This document shows positions 45,636-57,612 of a stretch of DNA of 64,000 nucleotides, piece by piece. Position 1 is the first letter of the stretch, and each line of letters opens with the position of its first letter. The notes below the pieces were generated by a model. That model was not told the origin of the DNA. It saw only the letters and a list, made by a program, of their open reading frames with translations, and made no database searches. This DNA is from Epiperipatus broadwayi (taxonomy: Eukaryota; Onychophora; Udeonychophora; Euonychophora; Peripatidae): positions 4,138,963-4,202,962 of the forward strand of contig JAQFVV010006208.1 in NCBI GenBank assembly GCA_028023455.1. Direction: 5' to 3'. The translations under genes were made by a program, and so were the position numbers.

Positions 45636-46394
45636 GTACCATGATCTAAATAGTGAAACAACTTTCTTGTTGGTAGATCCTAAGCTCGGATCACATTGAA
45701 ATGATTATCGGGTTTATAAGATAATGAGCATCCCAGATGCTAATCCGGTTATTGAAAGTGTCATTTGTAATGACCATAAAGTTTTTAATTAATTGCACTG
45801 CTACATGAAGGAAGTTCAATGCTTTGGGAGATAATGCATGGCATAGATGTTATACACATTTTATATCTTATGATTAACATTTGTACCTTTTATCCCTATT
45901 TACACGTTGTATCATTATACTTACTTAATAAATTATTGAGGTAAATAAATTTTAAAGTGTGGATCTGTTATTGAAACAAAGAATTCAAGCATTTTCATGA
46001 GATTTTGAATCTATGTTGGCATAATTGTTTGAAGGGCTTCCATTTCCCCATAAATCAGGTAAACATCTCTACCAGCCAGTTTTATAATTTGTTCATTATA
46101 TGTGACAATGCCATTTTTAGATCTGCTATATATATTTTTATGGTAAATTTGGTCAGATTTTGAATATTGCGTACAAATCCAATTGAATGTCGAAGCTTTT
46201 TTCATTGTTCAAATAATGGCTGAAGTTCTTGAAATGCTTCATCTCCCGTTTGATCAAAACATTACACTTTTAAAGATTGTTTTTAGATCTGATAAGGGTT
46301 CATTTATAGAGTCATAACCAAGAGTTTGAAATTCCTGATTATTATCTATTTTGGGATTGTTTTAGTGTTGACTAGTTTATAATGGTTATATATA

Positions 46395-47200
46395 TATAGA
46401 AGGTATTTGAACACAGACTTTCAAGCTTTCTTCAGCTATTCAGACCATCATATAACCAGCACCCATGACTACATACATGTAAAAATGATAAATGATCTCC
46501 AATATATGTATTTTGTGCTGAACCAGCATTCATCAGTTGATCTGGATCATCATAATCTCCCATATATATATAATCAGTGCTCAGTTTATCTTCAGTCATT
46601 TATATTATTGGAAATCTGATGATAGAATGCTCAAATCTCTTGTTGATAGCAATATTGTTGTCCTACCCATGTTGACCTTAACTCGCTTTGATGCCTTATA
46701 TATACCCTGAGTGACCAACAAGTCGATCGTGATCTACCGGTTTGATTGCAAAGCCAATTTTGGTCGATCGTGAGGCCAAACTGGCAAGAGCTGTCTGGTA
46801 AAGATTTTCAAGTTTTTTTTGTTATTTTTGTTCTATTTTTTTTTTTTCATTATTGAAAATAATATTTTAAATCTTGACTTAGTGTAGCTAATTTGAATTA
46901 ATAAATATTTTTAATAATTACTCGTTGCTTTAATTTCCCCCGAGTTTTTTGGCCGTTAAATAATTATTTTTTACTAGGTAGATATATAAAAATAGTATGT
47001 ATTTCACATCTTCCTCTAGACTACACCTATGACAAGTCGATCACCTATGACAACAAATCGATCGCAACACATTTTTAAAATAAAAAGTAGATCTTAATGA
47101 GAACAAAAGTTGGCCACCCCTAATATATAGGACCTTAAGATGTCCATTTAAATACACAGAAGAGAGATGGGCAGAATTCAGGCTGAATCTGTAATTTTTG
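46395..47200 (-). mobile_element. Family-2 repeat split by a hAT-like element
   Basis: 46395-46690 is the 3' and central part of family 2 on the minus strand. 47123-47200 is its 5' part (GGACCTTAAGATGTCCATTT and AAATACACAGAAGAGA). The ribozyme at 46492-46551 (minus) keeps CTGATGA, GTT-looped stem II and AUGAUC/GAUCAU stem I, but GAAA is AAAA, so it is predicted dead. Confidence 0.65.
46705..47122. mobile_element. hAT-like non-autonomous element
   Basis: Ends CCTGAGTGACCAAC and (inward from the right) TAGGGGTGGCCAAC, a common hAT terminus. Subterminal CGATCGTGATCTAC and GTCGATC(G/A)-type motifs recur. Flanks are both ATATATA-rich, so the 8-bp duplication cannot be delimited. It splits the family-2 repeat. 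Confidence 0.6.
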
Positions 47201-47499
47201 AGTATGTCTAAATTCAGTATATACATTATACTTCTTTTCAAATATTGTATTATAAAATTGTATGTTAAAATAGTAATTTGTCTGTAAATAAGAAAATTGC
47301 TTGAAAAAGGGATATTACTTTAAATAATTTATTAAATACTACAAAGGAAATTTTTGATAGGAAAACTATTTCTGGAGTAGTGTATATTATCCCTAGTTTT
47401 TCTAAGAAGGTATATATAGATCAGAGTAGCTTGAGCTTAAAAGAAAGAATAAATGTGCACAAAAGTAGGGTTAAAAAGAAATATCCTAGTTCTGCTTTA

Positions 47500-47700
47500 T
47501 ATATCTATACTATAATACATTTTCATCATGTATAAGTGAAGTTTCACAAATAACATTTAGCTTAGCACTTTCGGAGTATGTTTTCTCCACATTCATAGCC
47601 ATTATTATGTGTAAGATACAGGCTGCACTATTAATTTCGATGAACCTAAGGTCATCGTCTTTGAGAGAAATAAAATAAAAAGAATTTAAAATCTTTATTA
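47500..47700. repeat. PLE terminal-repeat-like fragment
   Basis: Minus strand: GGCTATGAATGTGGAG, a loop, CTCC, then GAAAGTGCTAAGC. Same hairpin plus GAAAG(C/T)GCT layout as 9270-9310 and 34625-34670. Confidence 0.5.
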
Positions 47701-48172
47701 TTAAAAATGTATGATTCTGAAGCAATTAGCTTATTTAAAAATTCTTTTAATATTTAGGGTGTGTGGGAAGTAAGTGGAATTGTGGGTAATGTTTAGTTTA
47801 AATATGTTACTATTTTGTAGTTCTTTACACTCGAAAAGTCTGCTTATAGCAGTGAAACTATTGGTAGTGTTTTTGAGTTTAGTTTTTTGGATAGTCTGTT
47901 TGAGTTGTGAATTTGGGGTAATTTTGATTATATATATGTAAACATTTACTGTGAGTTTTTTGAATACAAATACATTCGCATCAATTAAGATCTCATCAAA
48001 ACTTTTTCCTGGCGTATCTTTAACTAATTACAAAGTTTTTGGAAACAAAATTGATTAGAAAAAACTGAGATCAAAAACTTGTACTTTTTTTATTTAGCAT
48101 CGCTTTTTGCTTTATCACCATCTGTGTTTTCTGCTGCCATTTTATCTTTTATTTTTAAAAAAATAATATTTG

Positions 48173-48248
48173 ATCACATGATTACCATTTCCTCTATGAT
48201 TACACAAGCTGTTAATAATAGCAGCAAACTCTCCATACAGTAATGCAT
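48173..48248. repeat. Family-1 terminal fragment
   Basis: GATCACATGATTACCATTTC, GATTACACAAGCTGTTAA and AAACTCTCCATACAGTAATG match the outer end of family 1. No ribozyme part. Confidence 0.6.
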
Positions 48249-48599
48249 ATCATGACATCGCCATATATACTTTCGAATAAAAAAATTCACAAATGTGGAA
48301 AACAATCTAACAATACGACTATTGTATAAAACAGAGAAACAATAAAAATTATATAAAATAATATTGCATGGTGCTTTCAGCTTGTTTGAGTCCTTATCAA
48401 GACTGTATAAAAATTGTTATACTCTACTAAGCGATAAACTCGAACATTTCATTATATCAGCTAGGAACAACTAATCTGAAAACTGATTAACTTTGCATTA
48501 ATAGCACCAGAATAATTTTTTATAGCATATGACTCTTTGAACTTATGTTTTTTGTTATTTTTATATGCAGGATTAGATAACAATTGGGTATAATAAGCA

Positions 48600-48874
48600 A
48601 ATATTGTTATCGTGTTAAAACATTATAAAAGATGTAATAGTACTAATGCAATTGTAAATAATAAACCATGGATGTCATTAGGTTTTATTCCTAATATTAA
48701 CTAATATATCACAAAATTTTTAAACCAAGATTTCAGGTTGGCATGGTGGACTTTACCTAACCTTAATAAGTTAATAAACAATTCTAATGTGATAACTAGC
48801 AAAGAGGATAAAATCAGTGTTGTCTATTCTATAGAATGCCCACAACCAGGTTGTAATGCAATATATATATATAT
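48600..48874 (+). pseudogene. PLE-A: RT C-terminal linker and GIY-YIG start
   Basis: One frame with a single stop gives NKPWMSLGFIPNIN, then FLNQDFRLAWWTLPNLNKL and KISVVYSIECPQPGCNAIYI. This is the PLE region between reverse transcriptase and endonuclease, including the Cys-x4-Cys pair just before the GIY-YIG core. It stops at the (AT)n that encodes the alternating I-Y residues. Confidence 0.72.
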
Positions 48875-50717
48875 TGTACCAATATTGAAAGTGGCACATA
48901 TTAATTTTATTTTAAAATTAATAAAAAAAAATTAAAAATATTAAATAACTTATAAAAATCTAAAAGGTTTCTTTAGTAAATGATTAGTTTGCTGTCAAAA
49001 ATAAAATTAAAAAATCAGAGTTTTAAAATAAAAATCTTTCGTGAAAGTGTGTGAAATAAAAGTTACAATTAATTAATCAGAAGGGGAGAAGGGTGTTTCG
49101 TTAGAAAAGTCAAACTAAAGGTTTTATAAAAGGGAAGTAAAGAGTTTTCTTATTAGTATTCTTAAAATATAAATAATTTAAAGTTTAAAAAATACAAATC
49201 TCTTTTCATTCGAATTAAAGAAAAAATAATCTTAAAACTAGTTATATATGTGCGTATATATGTGCGATTGTCAATAATAGAATAAATGTATGCGTAATAA
49301 ATGTTATTATAAATAAATGAATGTTAAAGAAGATTATCATTAAAAAACACGGCAATGGCTATTAATTAAAATATAAAACTACAGGATTAAAAAGCTTGTC
49401 TCCAAAGGATTAGATATTGATTAAAATATAAAACAATACATTTCTGCATGGCTATTACTAATTAAACAATCTTCCAAAACATGTTTATCAAAGGATTAAT
49501 TGCTAAAGAATTTCGACAACAGATATTTGCCGGAGGATATTAAAGGAACAACACGTCGTCAGTATAAATACTGAATATTTTATCAGACAATCAGTTGAGA
49601 CAATAGTTCAAGTCAGTTCACAAATTAATTGAGCGAATTGAGTTCAGAAATTAATTGAGTCAGTTAAGTTAATGGCATTCAGAAACAAAATGCAGTGCTG
49701 AGAAGATTTTGGGAATGCACATTTTTCCCCACAGCCTATGTCCGATGAAAACAGCAAGATCTGCCCGTGAAATAATGTCAGCATAACATCTTAGAAAATC
49801 TCCGTCAGAATTCTAATTGTCTCCAATAGTAATGATCGTGAATAATAAGGAAACTCATCAAGGAAATGTCACAGCCGGCTGGAAGAAGAAACAAACAAGA
49901 AGAAAACAAAGTTCTGAATCTACGTTCAAAATCCTAGGTAAAACATTTGCTTATTTTCATTTATACTGTAATAGCCATTGCATTGCATTAATTCGTGTGA
50001 ATCCTCCAAGATCTAATTATATGAACTCTATATCATACATAAAATGAACTATTGATATGTGTGTTTAAGTTTCAAATGCTATTAATGCTTTATTATTATA
50101 TTTGTGAATGCTATATGAGTTAATATGTGTGTGATCATTATATCAGTGTTATTAGTTAAATTAGATAAATACCAGTGGTCTATTATTAAAATCTACAAGA
50201 ATATTTAAACTAGTTTAGAAATGTTAATTTAAAATGTGTGTGTATTATATTAAATTATAAAGATGGTTAAATTTAGTAAATTAATGTTAGTTAATAAATT
50301 GTCTTTAAAATTAAACTCTATTTGTCGGTCAATTCTTTTTATCAATTTTTTTTATAAATTCCTTTTACAATTCTTTTATCAAGTCTTTTAACCACTAATT
50401 ATGTATAATCTGTTAGTGACTACAAACAACTGAGCTAGTCATGGATATTTAGGCATTGAGTTAGTGGGCATTGCTCAAAGTGCGTTATTTATTCATTCTT
50501 GAATAGATAGCTGGCGCCTGTGTTTATACACAAACAAAAAAAAGTTCTTTGAACGTGGTGTTGAACTCAACAGCCGAGAAGAAGTTATGTCCTGGAAATG
50601 TAACGCTAGTTATATATATATATTATAGCTATTGTTTGGGCATACATACTCTTCGAGTATGTTCTTCTCTGCCTAAGAGGCCGGTGTTTTGAGGATGCAA
50701 TATTCGAACATGGTACA
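48875..50717 (+). mobile_element. Solo LTR inside PLE-A
   Basis: Starts TGTACC and ends GGTACA between (AT)n runs. Same family as the LTRs at 14110 and 17889 but ~200 bp longer (extra duplicated segment around 49340-49440) and more diverged. TATA region near 49560 (AGTATAAATACTG). No internal region follows, consistent with recombination between two LTRs. Confidence 0.82.
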
Positions 50718-50728
50718 ATATATATATT

Positions 50729-51694
50729 ATGGAAAAGTTCAAATTTAAAAAGGCTGGAAAAATAAAGATTGAAAACTTACGTGTAAAGTTTATTGATATT
50801 TTAAAAAAAGCTAAAAAGAATAAATATATAGATGCTCATATATATTATCATCTTTATCCATCTGCTGCAATTTGTCCTAGGATTTTTTCGAATATTAAAC
50901 TACATAAACAAGATAAACCTTTAAGATTAATGATTGACTTTGGTGGATCATTTTACTATAAAACTTGTAGATTTATAGAAACATTATTAAAAGAAGTTCT
51001 TGGATTTGGAAAATTTATTATTAGTTCATCGTTTGATTTTGTAAAGAAAATTCATAATATTAATATTAATGAAAATGATAGTATTTGTACATTTGATATA
51101 TGTGAGATGTATGGTTCAATAGATAGATTAAAATCTATAAAAAATATATTAGATGCTTTGATGTTAAAAAAAGTTGATGTTAAAAAAGTAAAATTTGTAA
51201 ATGATGTATTATATTTTATTGATAAAAATATATATGCTATGTTTAATGAAAATTATAATAAAATGGATAACAGTTGGCCTATGGGTCTTCCTGTAGTTTC
51301 ACAAATATGTAGTTTTGTAGTATCAAGATATGAAGATATAATTCTTAATAATAATAATATATATTACCAAGGTATTAAAATTTATTACAGATATGTTGAT
51401 GATGTTTTTGTTTGTGGAAGTTTAGATATCATAAATTTGTTATTCAATGAATTAAATAGTTTAGAGGGTTTAAAATGGAGTAAATCTTTTGAAGAAAAAA
51501 AGTCAATTAAATATTTAGATATTAAAGTTACTCGTAATAAAAATAAATTAGATTATTGTATGGTAATAAAAGATATTGAAAAAAGAGGATATATTCCTTG
51601 GTATTCAAATGTGCTAATAGTACATAAATTATCTGGTTTAAAATCATTTTTATTTAGGAATAATAAGTTATGTAATATAGTTCTGACAAAATAA
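50729..51694 (+). pseudogene. PLE-B reverse transcriptase
   Basis: 321 open residues, 5'-truncated (the Met is arbitrary). N-terminal KNKYIDAHIYYHLYPSA and RIFSNIKLHKQDKPLRLMI correspond to the PLE fingers motif. Palm motif A is CTFDICEMYGSI (residues ~120-131), motif B PMGLPVVSQICSFVVSRYED (~184-203), motif C YRYVDDVFVCG (~220-230) with both catalytic Asp residues present. Motif D/E region: KSIKYLDIKV. Family knowledge: PLE RTs are related to telomerase. The frame ends early at TAA near an apparent frameshift, after which the thumb/linker continues in another frame, so this copy is not functional as it stands. Confidence 0.82.
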
Positions 51695-51699
51695 GTAAC

Positions 51700-52330
51700 A
51701 TAAATGTATTTACTGTGGATTTGTTAAATATTGGATATGATCATAAATTAATTTACAATATTGTTACTAAGTTTAATAATAATAGAAATATTTTAAGTGC
51801 TATAGATATTGATAAAATAAGATATACTTGGATATCAATGCCATTTATTTGTAATGAACAAGTGAAATTTATAAAACATATATATAAAAATATATCGAGT
51901 CGCATTTTATACTACTCCTAATTTAAATAGATTAATAAATAATTCAAAAAATAGATGTAGTATTTTAAATCAAAGTTGTGCAATATATAAATGACTGTGT
52001 GTTTGTGGAAAGGCATATATAGGTGAATCTCAATGTACATTGGAGAAAAGATCAAAGGAGCATTTGTTGTTATATAAACGAGTACAAAAATCAAGACAAG
52101 AGAATGTTAGAAATGATGATGTATCACCGTCAGTATTTTTTGATCATAATGTAACATGTAATTATGTTTTTGATTTTGATTTTAATAAAATTAAGATTTT
52201 GTGTATTGAAAGAAATAATAATAAATGCAAAATTAAAGAAGCTATGTTAATAAAAAGTGAAAAGCAACATTTGATAAATAGACAGACTGCCAATGTAAAA
52301 ATTAATGATTGTGGGAAAATTGATGTATGA
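51700..52330 (+). pseudogene. PLE-B linker and GIY-YIG endonuclease
   Basis: 51715-51921 gives LLNIGYDHKLIYNIVTKF and WISMPFICNEQVKFIKHIYK. A shift then gives TPNLNRLINNSKNRC, a stop, and CVCGKAYIGESQCTLEKR, where KAYIGES is the YIG motif, followed by SKEHLLLYKRV (the helix with catalytic Arg as K/R-x3-EH) and KIKEAMLIKSEKQHLINRQ, the usual C-terminal Glu and LN end of the fold. It ends with TGA at about 52330. Disrupted by at least two frameshifts and one stop. Confidence 0.75.
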
Positions 52331-52529
52331 CGTATTACTTTTTGTTTACATTTGTAACGATTTTTTATAATACAATTTGAATCTAGTTGGCAACGACTAC
52401 ATAGATAGTTGAAAGTACTTCTATTAAATTGTGGTATATATTTGTTTGTTTTTTTTAAATATTTTTACTGTATTAATTATTAGTAAATAAGCAAATATTT
52501 TATCTAGCGCCGTGCTTACAATTATATTT

Positions 52530-52728
52530 CATTCCAATATCAGCCTTTCAAGCTAATTGAGCATGCGCCTTTGAGAGTGTTAAATAAATGAATACTCTCC
52601 TCTTCAATCCAAGATATAGCATTTATCCTGCATAAATGCTATATTTTGGATTGAAGAGGAGAGTATTCATTTATTTAACACTCTCAAAGGTGTGTGCTCA
52701 ATTAGCTTGAAAGGCTGATATTGGAATG
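52530..52728. mobile_element. 199-bp near-perfect hairpin MITE
   Basis: CATTCCAATATCAGCCTTTC and TCTTCAATCC are mirrored by GGATTGAAGA and GAAAGGCTGATATTGGAATG, with central ATAGCATTTAT/ATAAATGCTAT and a short loop. Only a few mismatches across ~96-bp arms. Confidence 0.82.
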
Positions 52729-52816
52729 GAATGTATTAATTATTGTATTGTTTTGAATAATTATATATATTTTATTATAATTGGAATACAGACATTGATT
52801 AATAATATATATATAT

Positions 52817-53059
52817 ATTGGTGAAACTATCTCAAATATTAAGTATTGTATTCAGCAACATAAATATACATATAAGATAGCAATAGAAGAAGATATAGTT
52901 AATTCAGCTTTCTACATTCATCAAAGTATTATAGGGTATATATGTTGTCCATGAGAGTTTAGTGTATTAATGTATCAAACACATGATAAAAAACGTAAGA
53001 TTAAGGACTTATATACTATAAAAAATTCTTCTGGCGCTATTAAATTAATGCAAAGTTAA
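52817..53059 (+). pseudogene. PLE-A: GIY-YIG endonuclease remainder
   Basis: Reads IGETISNIKYCIQQHKYTYK, then EEDIVNSAFYIHQ, one stop, and THDKKRKIKDLYTIKNS before TAA. YIGET, the Q-H-K basic helix, and the NSA-x3-H motif are hallmarks of PLE GIY-YIG nucleases. The catalytic Arg of the usual R-x3-H is replaced in this decayed copy. Confidence 0.7.
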
Positions 53060-53239
53060 CCATTTTTCCGATTAGTTGTTCCTGGACGATATAATGAAAT
53101 GTTCGAGTTTATCGCTTAGTAGAGTGCAACGACTTTTATAGATCCTTGATAAGGACTCAGTCGAAAGTGCTTGGCAATAGTATTTTAAATTATTTTTATT
53201 GTTTCTCTTATTAGATTGTGATTTATATTTTATAATAAC

Positions 53240-54055
53240 AGAAATATTGGAGTTAATATTTTAAAAGTGGAACAGGAATGTTGAATTCTAAATTTTTTTT
53301 TTACAAAAAACAAAAATGGATTTCAACCACATATAATACAAAGATATTGCTTTTGTTACTAGTGGTTTATCAAACATGAAACAGTTTTGCAACATATTAG
53401 ATTCTAAGAAACAAACGTAGAAAGTAATTAAATGTTATATTTTTTAAAAGAATGTAATAATATTTAATAACGTCATTTTTGTATCCAAATCATTATTTTT
53501 AAGTAAAATAGATCGACCGATAACATCATCATCATTCTTCTTTTCTCCTCTTGCTCTTCTAAAAATTATTTTGATTGACTTATCTTTTTTTTGATTAGAG
53601 AAAAGCTAAAGACAAATGATTTTTTTTCTCAAATTGCGTAAGGATCTCTTAAAAACTGACATGCAGTTAGAAGCAATAGATTCAATTGGTTTCAAGTTAG
53701 CCCTGATTGCCAATATTTTGCTATTGTTTATTGCCTTTTTTGTACGTTTCAAATTTAAAGCATCATAAATTATAAGAGGTCTTATATTATTAAGAAACTA
53801 AATCAAGATTAGTTATTTACTTGTTATTTTATTAAGATATGTTATTTGAAGAAAAATATAGGTGATAACAATTTATGAAAATAAACTTATGAATTTTCGT
53901 TTAGAATTTATCCTGATTTTTCTTAGCCATATTAATTTTTTTAAATGCTATTGACATGCTTATCAGTTTTAAGAATATGGCGAATTTTCTAGACTTGTCT
54001 GCAAATAATTTAGATATCCCTTTGTTCAAGAGAATTCTTTATGTCTTCTAATTTT
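53240..54055. other. AT-rich gap
   Basis: No gene or clear repeat seen. Confidence 0.5.
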
Positions 54056-54059
54056 TATT

Positions 54060-54595
54060 GGTCATTCATTAGACTAGAGATTATCTACTTAATGAATAAT
54101 ATTTCTGTCATGTAATTTTCATCATCCCACTCTTACACAAGGCAGAGACTGGTTTCTATCTGCCCCTATCCTGTGTGAGAATAGTGTGGTGAAAATTACT
54201 CTACAGAAATATTATCCATTAAGTAGATGATCTCTAGTCTAATGAATGACCTATAAAAATTATTACTATACTTTCATTAAGTGGTTTGGGTGAAAGTTAT
54301 GAAGGCAATTAGTTTGATACTTATCAATTAAACTATAGCAATTGATAATCTATATAGATAACTGAATAATGATAAAGTCGTGTGTAATAGATTGTGATCT
54401 GGGTCAACTGGTGTATGCGGATTCAACCCAAAATGTGTATCTTGGGAATCGTACATCTTTTTCACATGTCTTTGATCATATGTTTATGATTACATCTCTC
54501 CACAAGGTGTTAAAAGTGGATAGAAACCAGACCCTACCTTGTGTGAGCATGGTGTAGTGAAAATTACATTATAGAAATATTATTCTTTACATCTT
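54060..54595. repeat. Foldback mosaic
   Basis: GTCATGTAATTTTCATCATC and GGTGAAAATTACTCTACAG are inverted, as are GACTGGTTTCTATC and GATAGAAACCAG. At 54385-54455 a decayed family-2 ribozyme region is visible (GATCTGGGTCAACTGGTG, then CTTGGGAATC). Related to 34440-35200. Confidence 0.5.
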
Positions 54596-54599
54596 CTCT

Positions 54600-55450
54600 C
54601 TTTTGGCTCTCAATCATTTTCATCTTTACATTGATACAAAATCACATATCATTTCAAAATGTGTTCATTACTTGCAATCCTTTAACAACCATTTTTTGTT
54701 ATCATGTTACTGTTATAGATATGAATTTCTTTTATAACCTATTTTTCAATTCAAAAAGAATTTAGTTACAAGAGCTTACTGTAGGTGGCATAATGATCAA
54801 AGAAAAATGTATGCTTGTAAACAAAAAATATGCTAGAAAATATTTATATTAGAACATTCTTAATGGACCATATAGAATTTTATATGTTTCGCAACATAAA
54901 ATTGCATTTGGAAACTTTTATGTATATGTATATTTAAATTGGAAAGCTGTTTATGTAGAAAAAATTTAATCATTAACTGAAAGATATGAATGAATCTAAG
55001 TTCTTTTCTTAATAATAGGCTTTTTGCCAACTTAGTTAAGACATTACGTCAATAAGAATATGAGTAAGCAATAGAAATAAATTTTTAGTCATATTTCTAG
55101 CCCCTTCAGAGTTTTAAGATTCTTTACATGTTATTAATTTGACATATAACTTTTAACATTTTTATTAATTTTTATGATGTGTGGATGTATATACAATAAA
55201 CATTGCCACATTGAAATGATAATCTTATTAATTTTACAAAACTTGTAATTTTTTTAAATATGAGGATTGTAGACATTAAACAAGTTAAATGCTGACATGT
55301 TTTCTCTGCATAAGTATTTTAAAGTATGACAATGAATAACCCCATAAGTTAACCTAATATGACTAAACCATTAATCAACTTTGCTCTTAGAAAAAAATGG
55401 AGAAATCAGAAGGAATCTTATAGATAAGTATATGAAATTTTTACTGGCTG
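54600..55450. other. AT-rich gap
   Basis: Nothing recognised. Confidence 0.5.
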
Positions 55451-55454
55451 TTGC

Positions 55455-55645
55455 CTTTGGCAGGATGACTCATTTGGTTAGAATGTTACCTTAAAATTCA
55501 ATATTCAAGAACCTATGAGTCCAGGTTCAATTCCCATGCCAGCAATCCCCAAAGAAAACAGGAAAATACTTCTCGAAACATTGTGTATATACTAACCCGT
55601 GTGCTATTAGTAACAGTTGAATATACTTTGAAAAGTTAAATAAAG
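55455..55645 (+). mobile_element. tRNA-derived SINE
   Basis: GGATGACTCATTTGGTTAGA (A box) and GAGTCCAGGTTCAATTCCC (B box) ~50 bp apart, then CTTCTCGAAACATTGTGTAT and GTGCTATTAGTAACAGTTGA as the shared tail, ending near AAATAAAG. Same family as 4290-4511 and the right part of 2735-3310. Confidence 0.72.
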
Positions 55646-56879
55646 TATGATGGAAATAGTCCAAATATAAATAAAAATTAAAATACCATCATCACAAACC
55701 TTCAGGAAAATAATATGCAACCTTTAATGTCTATATAAATACATGGGACCATAAATAAAGGTGGGATTTCTAATAAGGTGGGATTCCATCTTTATTATTA
55801 AAAAGAGATTGCCTTGGCAACCATTTGAAATTGTTGATTGTTATCTATATTGGGATTGTTTTTAAGTGTTAACTGATTTTTAATGGTTACATATGAATGT
55901 ATAGACAAAATTAGACAATTTATTATTCTGAATGGGGTTTTTTTCAAAAGACATTTTAAATAAATCATTAATGCCTAAATTTGCATAGTGTATATATTTA
56001 CACTCCCATTGCTCGGGAAAATTTGATTATACTTTCAGCAAAATATTTTTAATAAATCTGCTTTTGGTATTATATACATATTTAGATCAGTAATAAAAAA
56101 AATCAGGTTTTTGTTTGTTTGTGTTCTACCAATATGTCATATTCAACTATCAGCGCACTCTACCTTGGAGGTCAGGAATAACGAAATTGTGAATTATGTT
56201 TACTTATTTATTTCATTTACTTTATTAGATATTATTACTCACTTTTTGCTACTTATTTTGTTCACTTTATTATTTAAGTGTGAAAACATTGACTAAGAAT
56301 TTTTATTGCAACAAAATATTGAATAGGGAGAGTGCATTGATGTTTTTGCAAGAATGTAATATCTTGGAAAAGGCTATGGATATGGGTCATGCCATCTTTG
56401 TGAAGCTCCATACATGATTTTCTTGTTTTATGCTACCATGCAAAATATGCTTAAGAATTTATTAAATGAGAATTTTCATTACACTGATATAAATGGAAAA
56501 ATTCATTGCAGTTTTAGTTTATGGAATGCAATGTTCTTACCTCCTAACTCCCTTATAAGAAAACCCTATTTTATTTACGAATAGGACTGCAATTAATTTT
56601 CATAGTATAATGGAGGATACAATAAACCAGTGATTCAGAATGCTTATAATTGCACTATTTTAATCATAGAATATTTACATATCTCAGTTAATAACAAACA
56701 GTACTTATTGATTTACCATCTAGTATTATAAGTACACAAAAGTCAATAAAACAAACACTACTCAGTTATGGTCTAGCATTATATACCATACTAGATACAC
56801 AGAGTAGTAAGTAGATTTCTACTACTTTAATCTTAGTGGTCCTTGAAGCATACTAAAACATAATAATATCGGACCGATG

Positions 56880-57115
56880 CATTTCAAAGTCCCTAGTCAG
56901 CTTGGTGACCTACAGAAGTCGAGATCCTAGGAAAAGATATCCCCCGCAGATTTCCTTCCACCGCTTCAATTGGTTTCTAAATGAAAAGACGTTTCTGTTC
57001 TGCTACAGCTTTGATCCTTTTCATGTCTTTTGTTATTTCTGGGATATTTCAACCAATGAGAAGGTTACAGGTAGTGAGTTTATTCCCAGTTTGATTAGTT
57101 TTATTTCACCTTCAT
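56880..57115. other. GC-richer island of unknown nature
   Basis: About 200 bp markedly richer in GC than its surroundings, with an open plus-strand frame (RDPRKRYPPQISFHRFNWF, then FDPFHVFCYFWDISTNEK) ending close to a donor-like ACAG|GTAGTG. No acceptor or domain could be recognised. It could be an exon, a short DNA element (CCAATGAG and CCTAGG motifs) or a retroelement leader. Confidence 0.3.
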
Positions 57116-57612
57116 AAATTCATTTATAATTCACATTAAGTTTATTCTCAGTTTGTTTAGTTCCATTTTAACTTTGTCAATTTAATTATAGTTCACATTA
57201 ATTAATTTTTTTTTTTAACAGACATTTTCCATTTGGTAATGATCTTCATTTTTGATAAAACATTTAAAATAAAGTACAATCATTGTGCAATCGTCTTTTA
57301 ATACAGCTTAACTAAACTACAATCATTTCAATATATGTATTTCGTGTAATGATCTTTATTTTTGAAATAACATTTTAATGAAAGTACAATTTCCAAGATA
57401 TATATTTCATGAGGACATTTTAAAATTGTTTTACTTTTTGTTCTGGAAATGGCAATAAAGGATTTTCTAAGATTATGTGAAAGTCTTGTACAACTACTAC
57501 ATCCTGATTTAACAGGTGCACAGTTGTTCACAACCTGGGAAACTTATGAACTTTTGATTCAAATAGACGAAGCCCGAATCATTGAAAATACAGCTGTGGA
57601 ATGATTATAAAG

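Larger units (their letters stand above)
50718..52500 (+). mobile_element. Penelope-like element B, 5'-truncated
   Basis: A second, distinct PLE beginning in mid reverse transcriptase at (AT)n. It carries the RT core, the linker and GIY-YIG in three frame-shifted pieces (50729-51694, 51715-51921 and ~51985-52330) and a 3' tail. Its protein differs clearly from element A, so this is another subfamily. Orientation is the same as A. Confidence 0.78.
48310..53235 (+). mobile_element. Penelope-like element A with nested insertions
   Basis: Inverted terminal segments (48310-48540 and 53033-53230; e.g. GAGTCCTTATCAAG against CTTGATAAGGACTC and CTACTAAGCGATAAACTCGA against its complement) bound a PLE coding remnant in two pieces, 48600-48874 and 52817-53059. 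The second piece continues the codon run of the first across an (AT)n. Everything between 48875 and 52816 is inserted: a solo LTR, a second PLE fragment and a hairpin element. The 5' reverse-transcriptase core of element A is missing. Inverted PLE long-terminal-repeat-like ends are common in this class. Confidence 0.72.

Noticed and set aside
46011-46205. 64-residue minus-strand frame as a host exon
   Set aside because: It is upstream of the LINE fragment on the same strand, without splice sites or domain. It may be part of that LINE but cannot be supported.
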